The notes under the pieces: model-generated
Told to the model about the DNA's origin: nothing
The model's input: the letters and a program-made list of their open reading frames with translations, nothing else
Database searches by the model: none
Shown: positions 21,510 through 33,205 of the stretch, piece by piece
Position numbering within the stretch: position 1 is the first letter of the stretch
Layout: each line of letters opens with the position of its first letter
Made by a program: the position numbers and the translations under genes
From: Rhizoclosmatium globosum
Taxonomy: Eukaryota; Chytridiomycota; Chytridiomycetes; Chytridiales; Chytriomycetaceae
Direction of reading: 5' to 3'
Length of the DNA: 64,000 nucleotides
Assembly (NCBI GenBank): GCA_002104985.1
Contig: MCGO01000072.1
Coordinates: forward strand, 62,001-126,000

Positions 21510-24293
21510 TTATGCAGATTCCTTCAATTCCTTCATTGCCGCTTCCAACACCTTGGCATTCATTTTACACCCCTCCCCACCATTAATTGCAATATCTAAT
21601 GGAGTCTGTCCATTCTTGTTGACTGCAGTCAAATCTGCACCTAAAGCAATAAGCAGTTGACTGATTTGAACTGGGTGCGGTGGAATCCAGTATCCATGCC
21701 GACAAAGTGTTCCCACCATGTCTGGCTGAAGTTCCTTCCAAATATTATCGCTTTTCAGATCCCACCATACATGTCCAGGAGCATAACGAAAGAGAACAGT
21801 AAAGTCCGAAGGTCCCGCATATCCCACTTTCAATCTGAAAATGGTATCAACATTACCGTTTGCCCATTCATACCCGAACTCAAGTAAATAATTGACCAGG
21901 AACTTTGTTACATCACTTCTGGGGGCAATCCTTTCTGTCTTCATTAATTCTGCGAGGTAGGAGCTGAGAATACACAAATCATATTCAGCACCAGGATATT
22001 CATATCCCTGCCGATCAACATCATGGGAGTCAATGATAATGCCTGCTGCCAAGTGAAGGGCTGTGTTACCCTGCGAATCAGGCACGTTAATGAACATGCC
22101 CTGTTCCTTCACAAGAAAGTAGAGAGCCAACAAGTTCTTTTGTACCACAGCCATATGCAAAAGCGTTGATCCGCTGTTGACTGTACCCTGTCTTGACGGC
22201 CAGGTAGGTCGTTTCGCTCCTTCCGGCCAAAGATCGTTAATATTGGCTCCATAGGATATCAAAATCTGGGTCATTTTGATGTTGGAATTGAACACTAGAG
22301 CCTCATAAAGAATTGATTCCACTGTTTTTGCATTTCTGATCAGTTTAGCACCTGACTTGCAGAGTAAATGAACAATGTCGTAAGCTTTCATGCTGACTGC
22401 AGCACCCAACAGAGTCGTATTTTCATGATCGCAAGGCTCATTGATCCAACTGGGGAATTTGTTCAAGAATATTGCCAAGGACCGCGGTTGGGCATTGAGG
22501 CAAACACGTCCCATTGCTTTCATAATTATTTCTTTGAGTTCTGGAGTCATCTTATCAGGCAGCTTGTCCAACATTCGCTCTAAAAGGTTAGGATCAAAGC
22601 AGGCAGAACCGCTTAAAGCCAATGAGATGTCAATAGGAGCTGCATCAACAAGGCTCCAAATCTTGCTCGCAAACTCTGGAGTTGATTGTTTCATTGCTTC
22701 CCCCAAATTACCCTGATTTTCATACTTTTCCAGGAAAAATTGGAGCATATCAAATGATTGAACTGTTGCAGCTACTCCATACACTGCATCTGGGGTAAAT
22801 TCGGCAAAGGCTTCAGAATGATTCTGGGTAAATCGCTTGAATCGATCCGTCCAATTTCCATCAGTAATTTGTTTCAAGTAGCCAGCCAAGATATCTTTTC
22901 GTGTTTCGAGGTCTTCAATAGCTGCAATCTCAGCAACGTACACGTCAACAAGTATCTCATCGTTGTGAAAGCAAGCGTCATTGAGGAGATCTGTCAACAC
23001 AGTGACATAGTTTTCCCCATCCTGACCACCATTATTGTCACCACCATCATCGCCAGCGCTTACTTCAAACTCTTCATCATTACTCTCATCCCTTTTAACT
23101 CTTTCCTTCGAAAAACGTTCCAGCAAAACATCCGCCATCCCCATAATCCTCTTCAAATTCTTAACGTTTTCACTCACTGCTGCGTCAATCCAGAATTGTC
23201 GCCAATCACATGACATTGGCATTTCTGGCGTGTGCAGTGATCGCAAAACTCCGTCAGGGTATACTGAGACTAATTCATTGGTGATACAAAAGCCACGCCA
23301 GATGGATGAACCAAGAGGCCCGCGGAGTAAGTTTGCGAATCGAGGGTGGGATTGCTCTAATTTCGAAACGGATGATGGATCCAAGAACGATATAATAAGT
23401 AGGAGAATATCGTCAGGGGTATTTGAAAATGGGGCACCGCTGATTGTGTTGCACTTGAAGTAGATTGGTTGGTTCAGAGGGGAATATGATATTGGTTGGA
23501 GGCTGTTGGATGAGCTTGGAATGCCTGAACGTAAATAGAACCCTTGACAGTGGCGTCGAAATGAAGCCAGTAGATTTCGTTGAACGCACAGAAAATATTC
23601 AGTTTCGGATGGCTCAAAACCTAGGGTTGGAATGCGAACGTGTTAGATTGTGATTGTGTGATTTTCAGCCATCTGTCACAATATACCTCCAGCAGACGGT
23701 ATTACAGTCTCCTTCCTGATCCACGAAGCAACTCCAGCAACATAAATTGGAGGCAATAGAATTGGATTCGCCAGGAGCCATTCCTCTCCCGTGAAAAGAT
23801 CCCAATCTTGATTCATTCGAGGTCCAGCGATGCCATAGTCAGTTCCCTCAATGCGACCTCTGTACTCATCCCAATTGTCATGAAGCCAACGAACAAATTC
23901 CTTCATGGTTGGGTACGTGAATGGATTCGTCGTCTCTGATTGAATCCAGGAGGGTTCCTTCAACCAAACTCTGCTGGCGAGAACCAAGATACATGATGAG
24001 TGAAATCCAATTCCGCCCCATTCATAAAGATCACTACTGTCCCCGCCTTTGCACTTCCAAGGTCCGCCCCAGTCCGCACGCCCATAGTCAGAGGGACACC
24101 CATTACTGGGTCTTAGCACTTGGACTTGCCCAATATACTTATCATTCCAAGGCCGCGGGTGATTCTGTACTGCGCTCTCGTTTCCTGCATTGTAATAAAC
24201 CTTTTTTGCTGGATCGTCCCGAGAGTAATAGCAGGTATCGGTCGAGAGTGGAGTTACTCCGCAGAGTGCGCAGTATGTTGTGTAGCCACCCAT
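21510..24293 (-). CDS. Large F-box/ankyrin protein with N-terminal Cys domain
   Basis: Two exons, 24293-23687 and 23620-21510, joined by a 66-nt intron (GTATAT..CCCTAG, branch CTAAC), give 905 aa. The N-terminus MGGYTTYCALCGVTPL resembles a Cys-containing start found in fungal F-box proteins, followed by an approximately 190-residue Trp-rich domain (WGGIGFHSSCILV, FVRWLHDNWDEYRGRI). An F-box lies at about residues 270-320 (TPDDILLLIISFLDPSSVSK). A helical region leads to ankyrin-like repeats in the C-terminal third (GSTLLHMAVVQKNLLALYFL, GNTALHLAAGI, NGQTPLDIAINGG). The inferred role is substrate receptor of an SCF ubiquitin ligase. The start is 47 bp from the end of RSPH10B on the same strand. 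Confidence 0.82.
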
Positions 24294-24339
24294 CGACGTG
24301 GATAAATAATAAACAACTTTTTAATTATCTTTTCCCAAT

Positions 24340-27300
24340 CTACGCCCACGTGTTTTTCATCAGCTGGTGGGAATACAAGGCGTCAGCGGATTTTAAGAGA
24401 CTCTCAAAGAGTCCTGACAGTGTTGTTCGAATATCAATCTCTGTAGGACCCACTGTCCAGACGTTAGTCAAAGCCATGGAGAGACCAAGAAATTGATTCA
24501 CCTGGATCAACGAAATCTTCCAAAGTAGGCAGAGTAACCTTCACTTCAATCAGTCTACTCTCTTGTCTCAAAGCGGAAAGTGCATTTGCGACACTTTCAG
24601 TCCGTTTCATTGCCTCCGTCGCCAGAGCACTCACTCTTCCATCCCCTTCTTTCCCTTTATCAACAGCTGGCAGTGCCAGCTTTTGCGCTTGTGCTGCTGC
24701 CGCCGCAGTCGCCTCCTTCTCCTTCTCCTTTGCCGAAACCGTTTCCTTCTTCCCAGCCCCTCCCGCCCCGGCTTTTCCCTTTTCCCCCTTCTCCTTCTTC
24801 CCACCCGCAACAGCAGCAACAGGCGTAACAACTTCAACTGGTCTCTCCGCTGCTTCCTTTTCCGCCGCCTCTTTCGCAGCTAATGCGTCAACAGCAAGAA
24901 TAGCTGCCTCGGCTTCCTTGGCAGCAGCTTCCTCAGCCATTAAAGCCGCCATCTCTTTTTCGATTCGTTCGGCTTCGAGAGCTGCTGCTGCGGCGGCTTC
25001 GGCTTCAGCCTTTGCGCGTGCTGCTTCGTATGCGCGGTGGTGGAGGAGACCGAGAGTTTTATGGTGTAAGCAGTCGTAGAAGGCCATGAACATTTCGTAT
25101 GGGACGAGCTATACGTTCTGATGAGTATTGTTCGTGATTTAAAGAGAGGACTGTTACCTCAAACTCGAGATTGTAGGATCCGAGGTCTCCAACGACACCG
25201 GGAATATGTGTGTCAAAGACGCTAATGAATTTAGCGATTGTGAGTGAGCCGTGTGGAGTTGTTTCAATCATTTTTGCATCCTATTCTCATGTTAATGATT
25301 CGTTCAACAATAAACAACGCTTCTTACATTCATAAAGTGGAGCAGCATTCTAATTGTGACAGTTTTTCGAAACTCTTTCTTTGCAAGCATCGTGTATACT
25401 TTGTATATTCCATCCCCATAATCTTGTTCAATGTCCTATGTAATAAGCGTCAGACAGATTAAAATTCGAATGAGTGTACCGTAAATAAAGTCCTTCCAAA
25501 ATCAACAGTCGTAATGGGAACAGCATTTCCTTCCTCGTCAACTTCAGCCACTACCGTGATTTCATTCTTTTGTGGTGTGGGCATGTCAAGTGGTACATTT
25601 GGAATCACATCGGCTTTAATAAAGTGAGAAAATGCGGCTGCAATTCCGTGCTCATGGATTGACAGATCTGATGTCGCGGTTCTGTATATGTGATGCGAGA
25701 TGCGGAGAATCACATCCAGGAAGTCACGGAAAATGAAATGGTGGGAGACGTTGTGTGGGTCCTAGTTATATAAAACTTTTCAGCATAGGCTTTCACGAAC
25801 AAGAGAAAAGATTATGTACATTATAGAGGTGTTGAAAAAGCGGTTCATTTTTTGGATGGGAGACACAGGCTTCGTCTAACTTCACTATAGGAGTCCTTAG
25901 CCAAAAAAAAAAACAAATGAATTAATTTCATACCAAACGAATATCCTTTTTGCTTCAGCTTGCAATCCGAAAAGAATTTCCATAATTGAATACGGGTAAC
26001 AGCTCGATTTGAGAGCACTTTTCCTCGAGGAACACCGAGACCACAATAATACGAATAAATTTTGCGTAAATCGTTCGTGTGTCGCAAAATCACATTGTTG
26101 ATTGCTTTGAGAGTTTCCTCGACGGCTACAGGGTCCGATGCGTTTATGGGTAGGTCTTTGAGGTTGAAAATGAACGGATATTCTGGGGTCCCAGAATGTT
26201 AGGCAGAAGAAGCGGTCAAAGAAATTTATACCGTTTTGGAACTTGGGAGCCTCCAAGACAGGCCGATCGTTTTTGAATTCTCCTACAAACACACGACCGT
26301 TTTCATAGATGCAGTTTCCTTGACCATGTTTCAGATTATCCTTCCATTCTCCTTCATATCTAGCTCCACTAGCATACAAGAAAACTCCACGGCCCGTTCT
26401 TTTCCCGCAGACCCAGTCACCTTCGAATGTATTTTGCATTGGGAGCTGGTGGTTTCTCGAGTTGGATACTTTCCACGTGTATATCCCCTTTCCATGTGGA
26501 AGACCGTTCTTTTCGTACAGATTTAGTGTGCGACATCATGAAAGAGGTATTTCGGTACCTCCCAATCGCCATTGTATTCTTCTCCGCGATCTTTCCAAAC
26601 CATCTTCCCTTTCCCTTGCTTCACATTCTGAAACCAGTCTCCTGTATATACGTTTCCAGATTCATAGTGCATGGTACCTTTTCCATGTTTGAGACCATTC
26701 AGCCATGTACCTTCATAATAACTCGTTCCTTCCTTATTATACACAAGTTTTCCCTGATTACGATGTTTAAGTATGTCTAATCTAGATCGATATGAAATTT
26801 CACTCACTGCACCATTCAACTTTCCCTCACCCCACAACCCTTCATAAGTCGCTCCCCGAGACCCGCCGCCACACACAAACCGACCCACTCCAGATCTTAA
26901 CCCATTCTTCACTTCTCCAACATACTTGCTCCCGTTCTTCCACGTGTATTCCCCCGTGCCTGTGATGGTGTTATCTGAAAAATCGCCTTCGTATTTGACA
27001 CCGTCGCGCCAAATGAATTCTCCACGGCCCTGCATAAACCCGTTTTGAAACGCGCCAGTGTATTTATGGCCGCTGTTGAATTCTGCGTGGCCATGGCCGT
27101 GGTAGAGGTTCAAGGGGGGAGGGATGGCGGGTTCGTTGGATGGTTCGGCTGTGCTGTTTCTCGGTGGAAGTGGGGCTGTTTCAGTATGGTCATCTTGCTG
27201 GGGGGCTTGGTTTGGGTCGGTTGAATCTGTGGTGATTGTTGGTGGAGAATCGGGGTCGTCTTGGTTTAAGGTGGTTCCTTCGGCGGGAATGGCGATGTGA

Positions 27301-27398
27301 TTTAGAGCGATTAGCTCATTGGATTCTTGTGATGTGATTGAATGGAGATATTCTCCTTCGTAGCGTTGGACGACAAGGTAAGACAGCTCCTCAGCCAT
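24340..27398 (-). CDS. RSPH10B: Radial spoke head 10 homologue B (MORN protein)
   Basis: Ten exons close in phase: 27398-26808, 26753-26559, 26508-26232, 26182-25934, 25884-25820, 25761-25480, 25435-25328, 25280-25158, 25108-24502 and 24452-24340. The product is 869 aa, near the vertebrate length of about 870. The N-terminal half has eight or more MORN repeats (YEGTWLNGLKHGKGTMHY, YEGEWKDNLKHGQGNCIY). The middle keeps the RSPH10B signature of RHTNDLRKIYSYYCGLG, IQLWKFFSDCKL and FRDFLDVILRISHHIYR. An Ala/Glu/Lys-rich coiled coil follows. The protein belongs to the radial spoke head of motile axonemes, so the organism has flagellated zoospores. The 54-nt intron 1 keeps the frame open if retained. 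The last exon was recovered from donor GTGAAT with branch ACTAACG. Confidence 0.92.
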
Positions 27399-27504
27399 TT
27401 TGGATGGAGAATTGTCGGTTTCAAAAATCGAATAAAATACGTCTTTGTTTTCAATGATATTACATACTAAGAATACTATTAGCTCAAAAACGCTATATTC
27501 TCGA

Positions 27505-27590
27505 GCAATTCATTTTGGTGGGAGTTTTGGGTACAACTGCGATCGGGACTCGGCTACGTTGGGATTCGGATTTAAGTGCATTATCTTTCA
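27505..27590 (-). pseudogene. Diverged copy of the E2 gene's first exon
   Basis: On the minus strand this segment reads SESQRSRVPIAVVPKTPTK, against SESQTSRIPIAVVPKLPPK in the E2 gene. Nucleotides align with about 18291-18376 without gaps, at roughly 75-80 percent identity by eye. No other E2 exon is found nearby. It lies about 110 bp upstream of the RSPH10B start codon, so it may be a fragment insertion in that promoter. Confidence 0.75.
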
Positions 27591-27760
27591 GAGAGAGAGA
27601 GGAGGGAAGAAGAAGTAACCTGCATGCAGATGCACAACTGCAGGCGTATATCAACCAATTTAGTTTATTTGTTTGGTGACAAGACATTAGAAACGTTGAA
27701 TTCTTTTTATTCTTTCTACTATTCGGTAATAAACTGAATAAAACTTTTGTTAGGAAGCCT

Positions 27761-28060
27761 TTAAGCGCAGTACTTGTGCCAAAAGAGGGACCAGCATCCA
27801 TCCTTTTCCTTGTCGCTGTCACGTTTGACGGCATCAGCTGGTTTAGGTGGAGCTGGACAAAACTTGTGCCAACCAACAGACCAACATCCGTCATTGTCGC
27901 CACCACGAGGATCACGCGTTTCATGAACTGGAGCAGGACAGTACTTGTGCCAGTAAGTAGACCAGCATCCGTCGTTGTCACCGCCCTTGACTGGAGCCGC
28001 AATGGCGGTCTGGGACACTAAGGTGGAAACCAAGAGGATAGTGACTGGAGCAATCTTCAT
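27761..28060 (-). CDS. Secreted triple-repeat Cys/Trp peptide precursor
   Basis: A 99-aa protein from ATG 28060. The first 21 residues form a signal peptide (MKIAPVTILLVSTLVSQTAIA). The rest is three copies of a 13-15-residue motif: DGCWSTYWHKYCPAP, DGCWSVGWHKFCPAP and DGCWSLFWHKYCA. Each has two Cys nine residues apart that could close a small loop around Trp/His/Lys. Spacers are charged (HETRDPRGGDN; KPADAVKRDSDKEK), and a KR pair sits before the last copy, as a Kex2-type protease would need. A signal peptide with repeated short units and dibasic spacers resembles fungal alpha-factor-type pheromone precursors; a secreted antimicrobial or metal-binding mini-protein is an alternative. A TATA-like TTTTTATATG lies about 65 bp upstream. 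Confidence 0.72.
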   Translation of the reverse strand: MKIAPVTILLVSTLVSQTAIAAPVKGGDNDGCWSTYWHKYCPAPVHETRDPRGGDNDGCWSVGWHKFCPAPPKPADAVKRDSDKEKDGCWSLFWHKYCA

Positions 28061-28679
28061 TTCGTTGTTTTTTGGGTTGCGTTTGAGCTTTTGGGGATTC
28101 TTTTTGAGTGATGGAATCACGGGTTTTTATATGTTTTGAGGCTTGTGGTGGCGTGGAATGTACTTGTGACCCAGAAAAGGCGGGGTTGGCAGTCACATGA
28201 ATGAAATTGTACCTCCCAATCGTGGATCACTCAGTTTAAGTGCGTTCGGAGCTCTATTCCTTTTGGGACGGGTAGAGCTGAATCTATTCATGCCAGTAAC
28301 TTATCTCAGCGGTGACTGAAAAAGGCGGCGTAGGAAACGAAAACGTTTAGTCCGCGTTTCTAAACGGAAGGAGATCTTCCTTCCGCAATTTGTTGGTGAA
28401 GACAATCAATTTTAAAAATATCGGAGGAGGCAGACTATCATTGCTGTAGCACATCCTTCTTACACATCCTTCTTATGACGTATATTATGATTGCATCAGA
28501 ATGTATTGTCTTAGACTGAAGTTGGATATTAAATGTTGGCGTAAAAACCCTAATAATTGCGTTTTCGGCGTTCAAAGGCGGCGAAGGTGTCTGCGTCCAA
28601 GAAATTCATATTTAATGAATTAATGAATGGATTAATGAATAGGAATGGATGTCTTTCTCCAAAAAATACAATAAATTGG
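28061..28679. promoter_or_regulatory. Divergent intergenic region
   Basis: This is 619 bp between the peptide gene (minus) and TRAPPC10 (plus). It includes the likely TATA box of the peptide gene near 28126 and a segment at about 28333-28365 with AAACG/CGTTT words arranged as inverted repeats. No gene is seen. Confidence 0.4.
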
Positions 28680-31600
28680 ATGCCCGTTACCGTGACCTGT
28701 GCGTCCCCTGCTTTCCTTCCAACCAACTAAATCGGAACCCAAACAGATCTTGATTCATCGACAATCTGGTTTGACATTGAATCTGCGGTTCTGTCGCGGG
28801 TGCCGCTGTTGTCGGTGACATGGCTTCACGGGCGAACACAGCGACTTCTCGACGCGCTGCACATTGACTTTGTGCCCTTCAAAACTGACTTGTTTCCGCG
28901 CGTTGTTCCGGGAACGGCGACGTCGTTTGCCGTGCATTTGTACCTGGTTAACTGTGATGTTCGTATTGCTCCTAGGGCTTCCTAGGGACCTCCTAGGCAC
29001 CTCCTAGGGACATTCTAGGGCTCTTCCTGCTAGGACACACAACTAACCCACGTGCGAATTAGGATGTCGAGGTCTACAAAACATCAGTCAAAAAGCAGTT
29101 ATCAGACTGGCTCGCTGTCGTGGGCGCAAAGAAGGCCCAGGAGCCTCTGATTGTCTACTTTGGTGCTCCTGATGCAAAGAAAGCCGGGCTCTTTAAAGGG
29201 GCTGTCATTGACAAGATCAAGTCGGATTTCCCAAAGTAATCGAGCATTTACTTCTATTCAACAACTCTTCTCACAGCAATCATTTCTCTACATTGACAGA
29301 ACAAACCTCATTCATCTAAAGCCACAACACCAGAAGGATCAGTCAATTTGGCAGGACTTTTTCTTGAAACTCAAGGAACTCATCCTTCAGTCGTTCAATG
29401 CGAAATTGCTGCAATATGACGAAGATACTAGAAGATTGGACGCCCAACGTCTGCTTCCTGGGTGGAACTATTGTCAGTTTTTCATTCTCAAGGTGAGATT
29501 GCTTGAACGATAGAAGAAATGATGAATACCCATGGGGCTGACTTGTGGGAAAGACGTACAAGACTGCATTTATGATCGCGAATTTAGATGGGCAGAATCT
29601 TTGGGCGAATTCAAAAATATCTAGACCCTTGAAAAGTACCAGTACAAAGTGGAACTAAAATACTAACACAGGACGGAGCTGCAACCACATATGAATACAT
29701 TAATGTCATTGGCGAAGCTTTAATGCAGTATGACGAACTGGAAGCCGCGTTCTTTCAAAACTTGCAAGGTAAACATCTTCTTCAACTCATCCCCCACTCG
29801 CTCACAACTCCAAAACCAAAGAGCAAGGAGCACCATGGTTCCAGTCCTTCGGTGGCGCAGAACCAGGCGACGATTCACATGATATCCTGGATGTATCGAG
29901 AAAACCGTACAGGGACTTGATTCTCCAAAACACGGTCTCCATCTTTGATTTCCGCATTTACTTGTTTGCGCGTCAGCTCTCGCTCCTTTTTAAAAGTCCC
30001 AATGGAGTTGTCGAGGCTTGTACCCGTGCGAAGCGATTTATTTCTTCGTTTGCTAGAACTTTGCGTGAATATTCGGTGAGTTCAGTTTAGGGTGGAATTA
30101 TTTCCGATTGAGTACAACGAATAGCTAAACGTATCTGACAAAAATTAGGCTGGTTTGACACCTTACTTCTCCGAGTCTTGGATCTTCACTGCTTGCACAA
30201 GTGTCATTACACATTGTGATAAACTCGTGTCGGAGAACCCTGAAGCGACAGACTCAACTGCATATGAAGGCGTCAAGGCCGATCTGCTGCACTATGCGCG
30301 TATGCAGTTGGACATTCTTGGGTCTGCGAGTGGCCTATTTGATTCGTCGATTCATAAAGTCGCGATGGAGGTTTTGCCTGGTATGGAGCATAGTAATGAT
30401 GGAACTGTGGATACGCGGTTGCCTGTTGAGACGGTGACGAATAAGGTATTGATTGAGGCAGTCAAGAGTGCAGAAGCCTTTGATAAACTGTATTTGGTAA
30501 GTAATCAGTCGTTCTTTTTTGTCTATGCGAGTCTTACTGTTTTGAATGAAAGGATATTTCTGGTCGTGCCGTCAAAGGATTTGAAGTGAGTCAACGGAAA
30601 AGAACTGCGTTGATTGTTAAGGGTGATATCGCCTCTCTTCATTTGTGAGTGTCCTTGTTTCTCATCAAATTACCCTCATGTACTGAACTGCAACCCCGAC
30701 AGCCACCGAAAGCGATACTCAGAAGCATCACAGTATTGGGAAGAAATTATCGCCCAATTCAGTGGAAACGGATGGGAATCTATGGACGAAGTTGTACTCG
30801 AAAAGCTCATTGTATGCCAAAAAGAGCTCGGCAAAAATGCAGCACTTGTAGATGCGTGTCTGAGACTCGTTGGATCTCCTAATTTCGATGCTGCAACTAA
30901 GGGCGCACAATACGTTGATTTGATGAATGGTGCGGTCTTTGGCGCCGCAAAAGAGCCTGCAGGAGCTATCTTCTCTGCACTTAAAATCTTCAAAGTTAAC
31001 GTTACTCGGTTCATCAACCGCATCGGGAACCAGGATTCACACATCCTTGAAGTCCAAATCGACAACCAGCTTCCCAAGGTACCTATCCGACGATCTCCTT
31101 CAACTCCATCAAACTAATTCCCAAAAACCAGGATCTCCAAATCCATGAAATCCAAGCTACACTAACCGGAGGCAAAGAAACCGCCGGACTTACATGCACA
31201 ACCGCCACAACCACAACCAACGTCACACTCACCCCCGGTCCCAACACCATCCGCCTCTCCTGTGAACGCGTCTCATCCACCGGCGTGTACTTTGTCGAAA
31301 CCGTTACACTCAAGATTGGAAACGCGAGCGTGGAGTATCCAATTCCAAGAACCGGAATCAAGAAACGTGCTTTTCATGTTAAGGCGCAGGTGGATGCGTT
31401 TAACGTATCCGCGAATTTGACGCATCCTGGTGGCGGTGGGAAGCGTGCTGTGGAAATTTTGGTGAATCGTGCTGTCAAGGCGGTGCAGTCGGCGAGTGTG
31501 AGGGTGATTGGTGTTGACTCTGTTTTCATTTCTACGCCGTCTCGTGTATCGGTTGATATTAGGAATGAACGCGGGAGCATTGTTAGACAGAGGACGGAGG

Positions 31601-33078
31601 ATGTGGAGGTTCAGGATGGACAGTTTGTGGTTAATGAGTTTGGTGTGGATGATGTTTTGGAATTTTCGTTGCCGGTTTTGGTGGATGTAGGTCACACGGG
31701 GAATGTGTCTATTAAGTTGGCTGTGGTATGGGTTTCGGTGGAAGATGGAAAGGAGCACACGTTTTCAACGGTGGTTGTGATGCCAGTTAGAAAGGCGATG
31801 GAAGTTAGTCATCGATTGTTTCCGCGGGGTTCCAAGTAAGTTCCCACCCTTGTTCTTGAACGTTTGGGGCTTATTTTGGTATACAGTTCGCTCCTTCAAG
31901 TTATGGTTGTTGGGGGCAGCAAAGTCCCACTCCGAATCGATGACGTTTTGGTTTCTGGATTGACTGGATTCCAACTCACTGATTTCTCAAACTTGGACAA
32001 CACAATTTTATTTGAGAACCAGACCGTCTCGTTGGTCTTTTTGTTGGAGCATTCAGATCTGTGTGAGTTGGTTTTTGGAAGGGGTTTTCTAAACGTAAAT
32101 ACTGACGCTCGGGTTCAGCTTCTCCTTGTCATGGACAAAAGGGTAACATTACTATCAAGTATCATACGATCGATGAAGGTTCGTCGATTCGGGTATTTAT
32201 ATTGAGACTGATACTCTTTACAGAAATCAATCAACATCTCGAACGTCGTCTAACCGCCTTCTTGACACCCAAAAACAAAACAAAGTACTCCAACTTCCTT
32301 TCCGCTCAATGTAGAAAGCTGTTGGATCTTGATGCCAACAAATACTCACTTCTTGGTCGTCTGACTTTCCCATCTGTGCTTGACGTGGAGTCGCTTAAAG
32401 CTGCAATGGAGACGGAAGAAACTGACGTGATTCAAGAAGTTTCGAAGCTGTTTGTCGAATTCGTCTCTGAATTTTGGGGAAGCGTTGAAGCCAAGGCTGT
32501 TAAGGAGGAAGGGTTTGTTGATGAAGTCACGTGGAAACAGATTGAGCACACGTTCGAGACTTCTGATTATCAGGTTTTGTTTTGTTTGTTGTTTAGGAAA
32601 TGTGCTTACTGGTATTGTAGATTGTTCTCTCTGCGGATCTTAAACCAAAGCTTCCCGCTTCAACAAAGTCTATAGTCGTTGGGGATATTTTGCCGGTTGA
32701 ATTGAAGATTTCGTCTACTTTCTGGAGTGCAGCTGATAAAGCTGTGGATGCTGTATATGAGATTACAGTGAATGAAGCCAACTGGGTTCTTGCTGGACAT
32801 AAGAGACACAAGTTTCAGTTCAAGGTATGTACTATGGGTCATTTTTCGGGTTGTTGTGTGATATGTTAAACTTTGTTTGTTTGCAGAAGGGACATGATTC
32901 TTCATTTTCTTTCAACTTGGTCTCTGTAGGAGCTGGAAAGTTACTGTTGCCATCAGTCAGTGTCCTTGCTTTGAAATCCGATTGTGGAGTTCATTGTACA
33001 TACCCGTCGTCTGAGGAGGTGTTAGTCTTCCCAGCAGATTCAAAGTCCTTGGTTGTTCATTTTGCTGGGGACTTATAA
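28680..33078 (+). CDS. TRS130: TRAPP II complex subunit TRAPPC10/Trs130
   Basis: Fifteen exons give 1149 aa: 28680-28698, 28747-28958, 29063-29235, 29300-29492, 29672-29768, 29822-30075, 30149-30496, 30553-30644, 30703-31078, 31132-31835, 31887-32062, 32119-32178, 32224-32573, 32621-32824 and 32887-33078. The 6-codon first exon (MPVTVT) was placed because it alone restores the family start before LDSSTIWFDIESAVLSRVPL. Signature blocks are DVEVYKTSVKKQLSDWL, LILQSFNAKLLQYDED, LLPGWNYCQFFILK and ALMQYDELEAAF, then a helical solenoid and C-terminal beta-sandwich regions. TRAPP II is the Golgi-associated exchange factor complex for Ypt/Rab GTPases in late secretory traffic. Length and order match the yeast and animal proteins. 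Confidence 0.93.
28963..29038 (+). repeat. CCTAGG-rich array in TRAPPC10 intron 2
   Basis: Intron 2 (28959-29062) contains CCTAGGG or CCTAGGC four times and CTAGGG/CTAGG variants in about 70 bp. CTAGGAG words also appear three times at about 60576-60604, upstream of the RasGEF gene. Confidence 0.6.
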
Positions 33079-33205
33079 TAAATTACAAGCTTATAGATGT
33101 GTGAAAAATAACCCCCTTCAATATTTTATTAACATTTCTTTTGATGCTGGAAGCAAAGGCACTCAATGCCGCTTATGAACGCAAATGAAATCTACTTATA
33201 CCGCC

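Noticed and set aside
24464..24501. Stop at 24464 as the end of RSPH10B
   Set aside because: A GTGAAT donor, ACTAACG branch and GGACAG acceptor extend the protein by 38 codons to the family-typical length.
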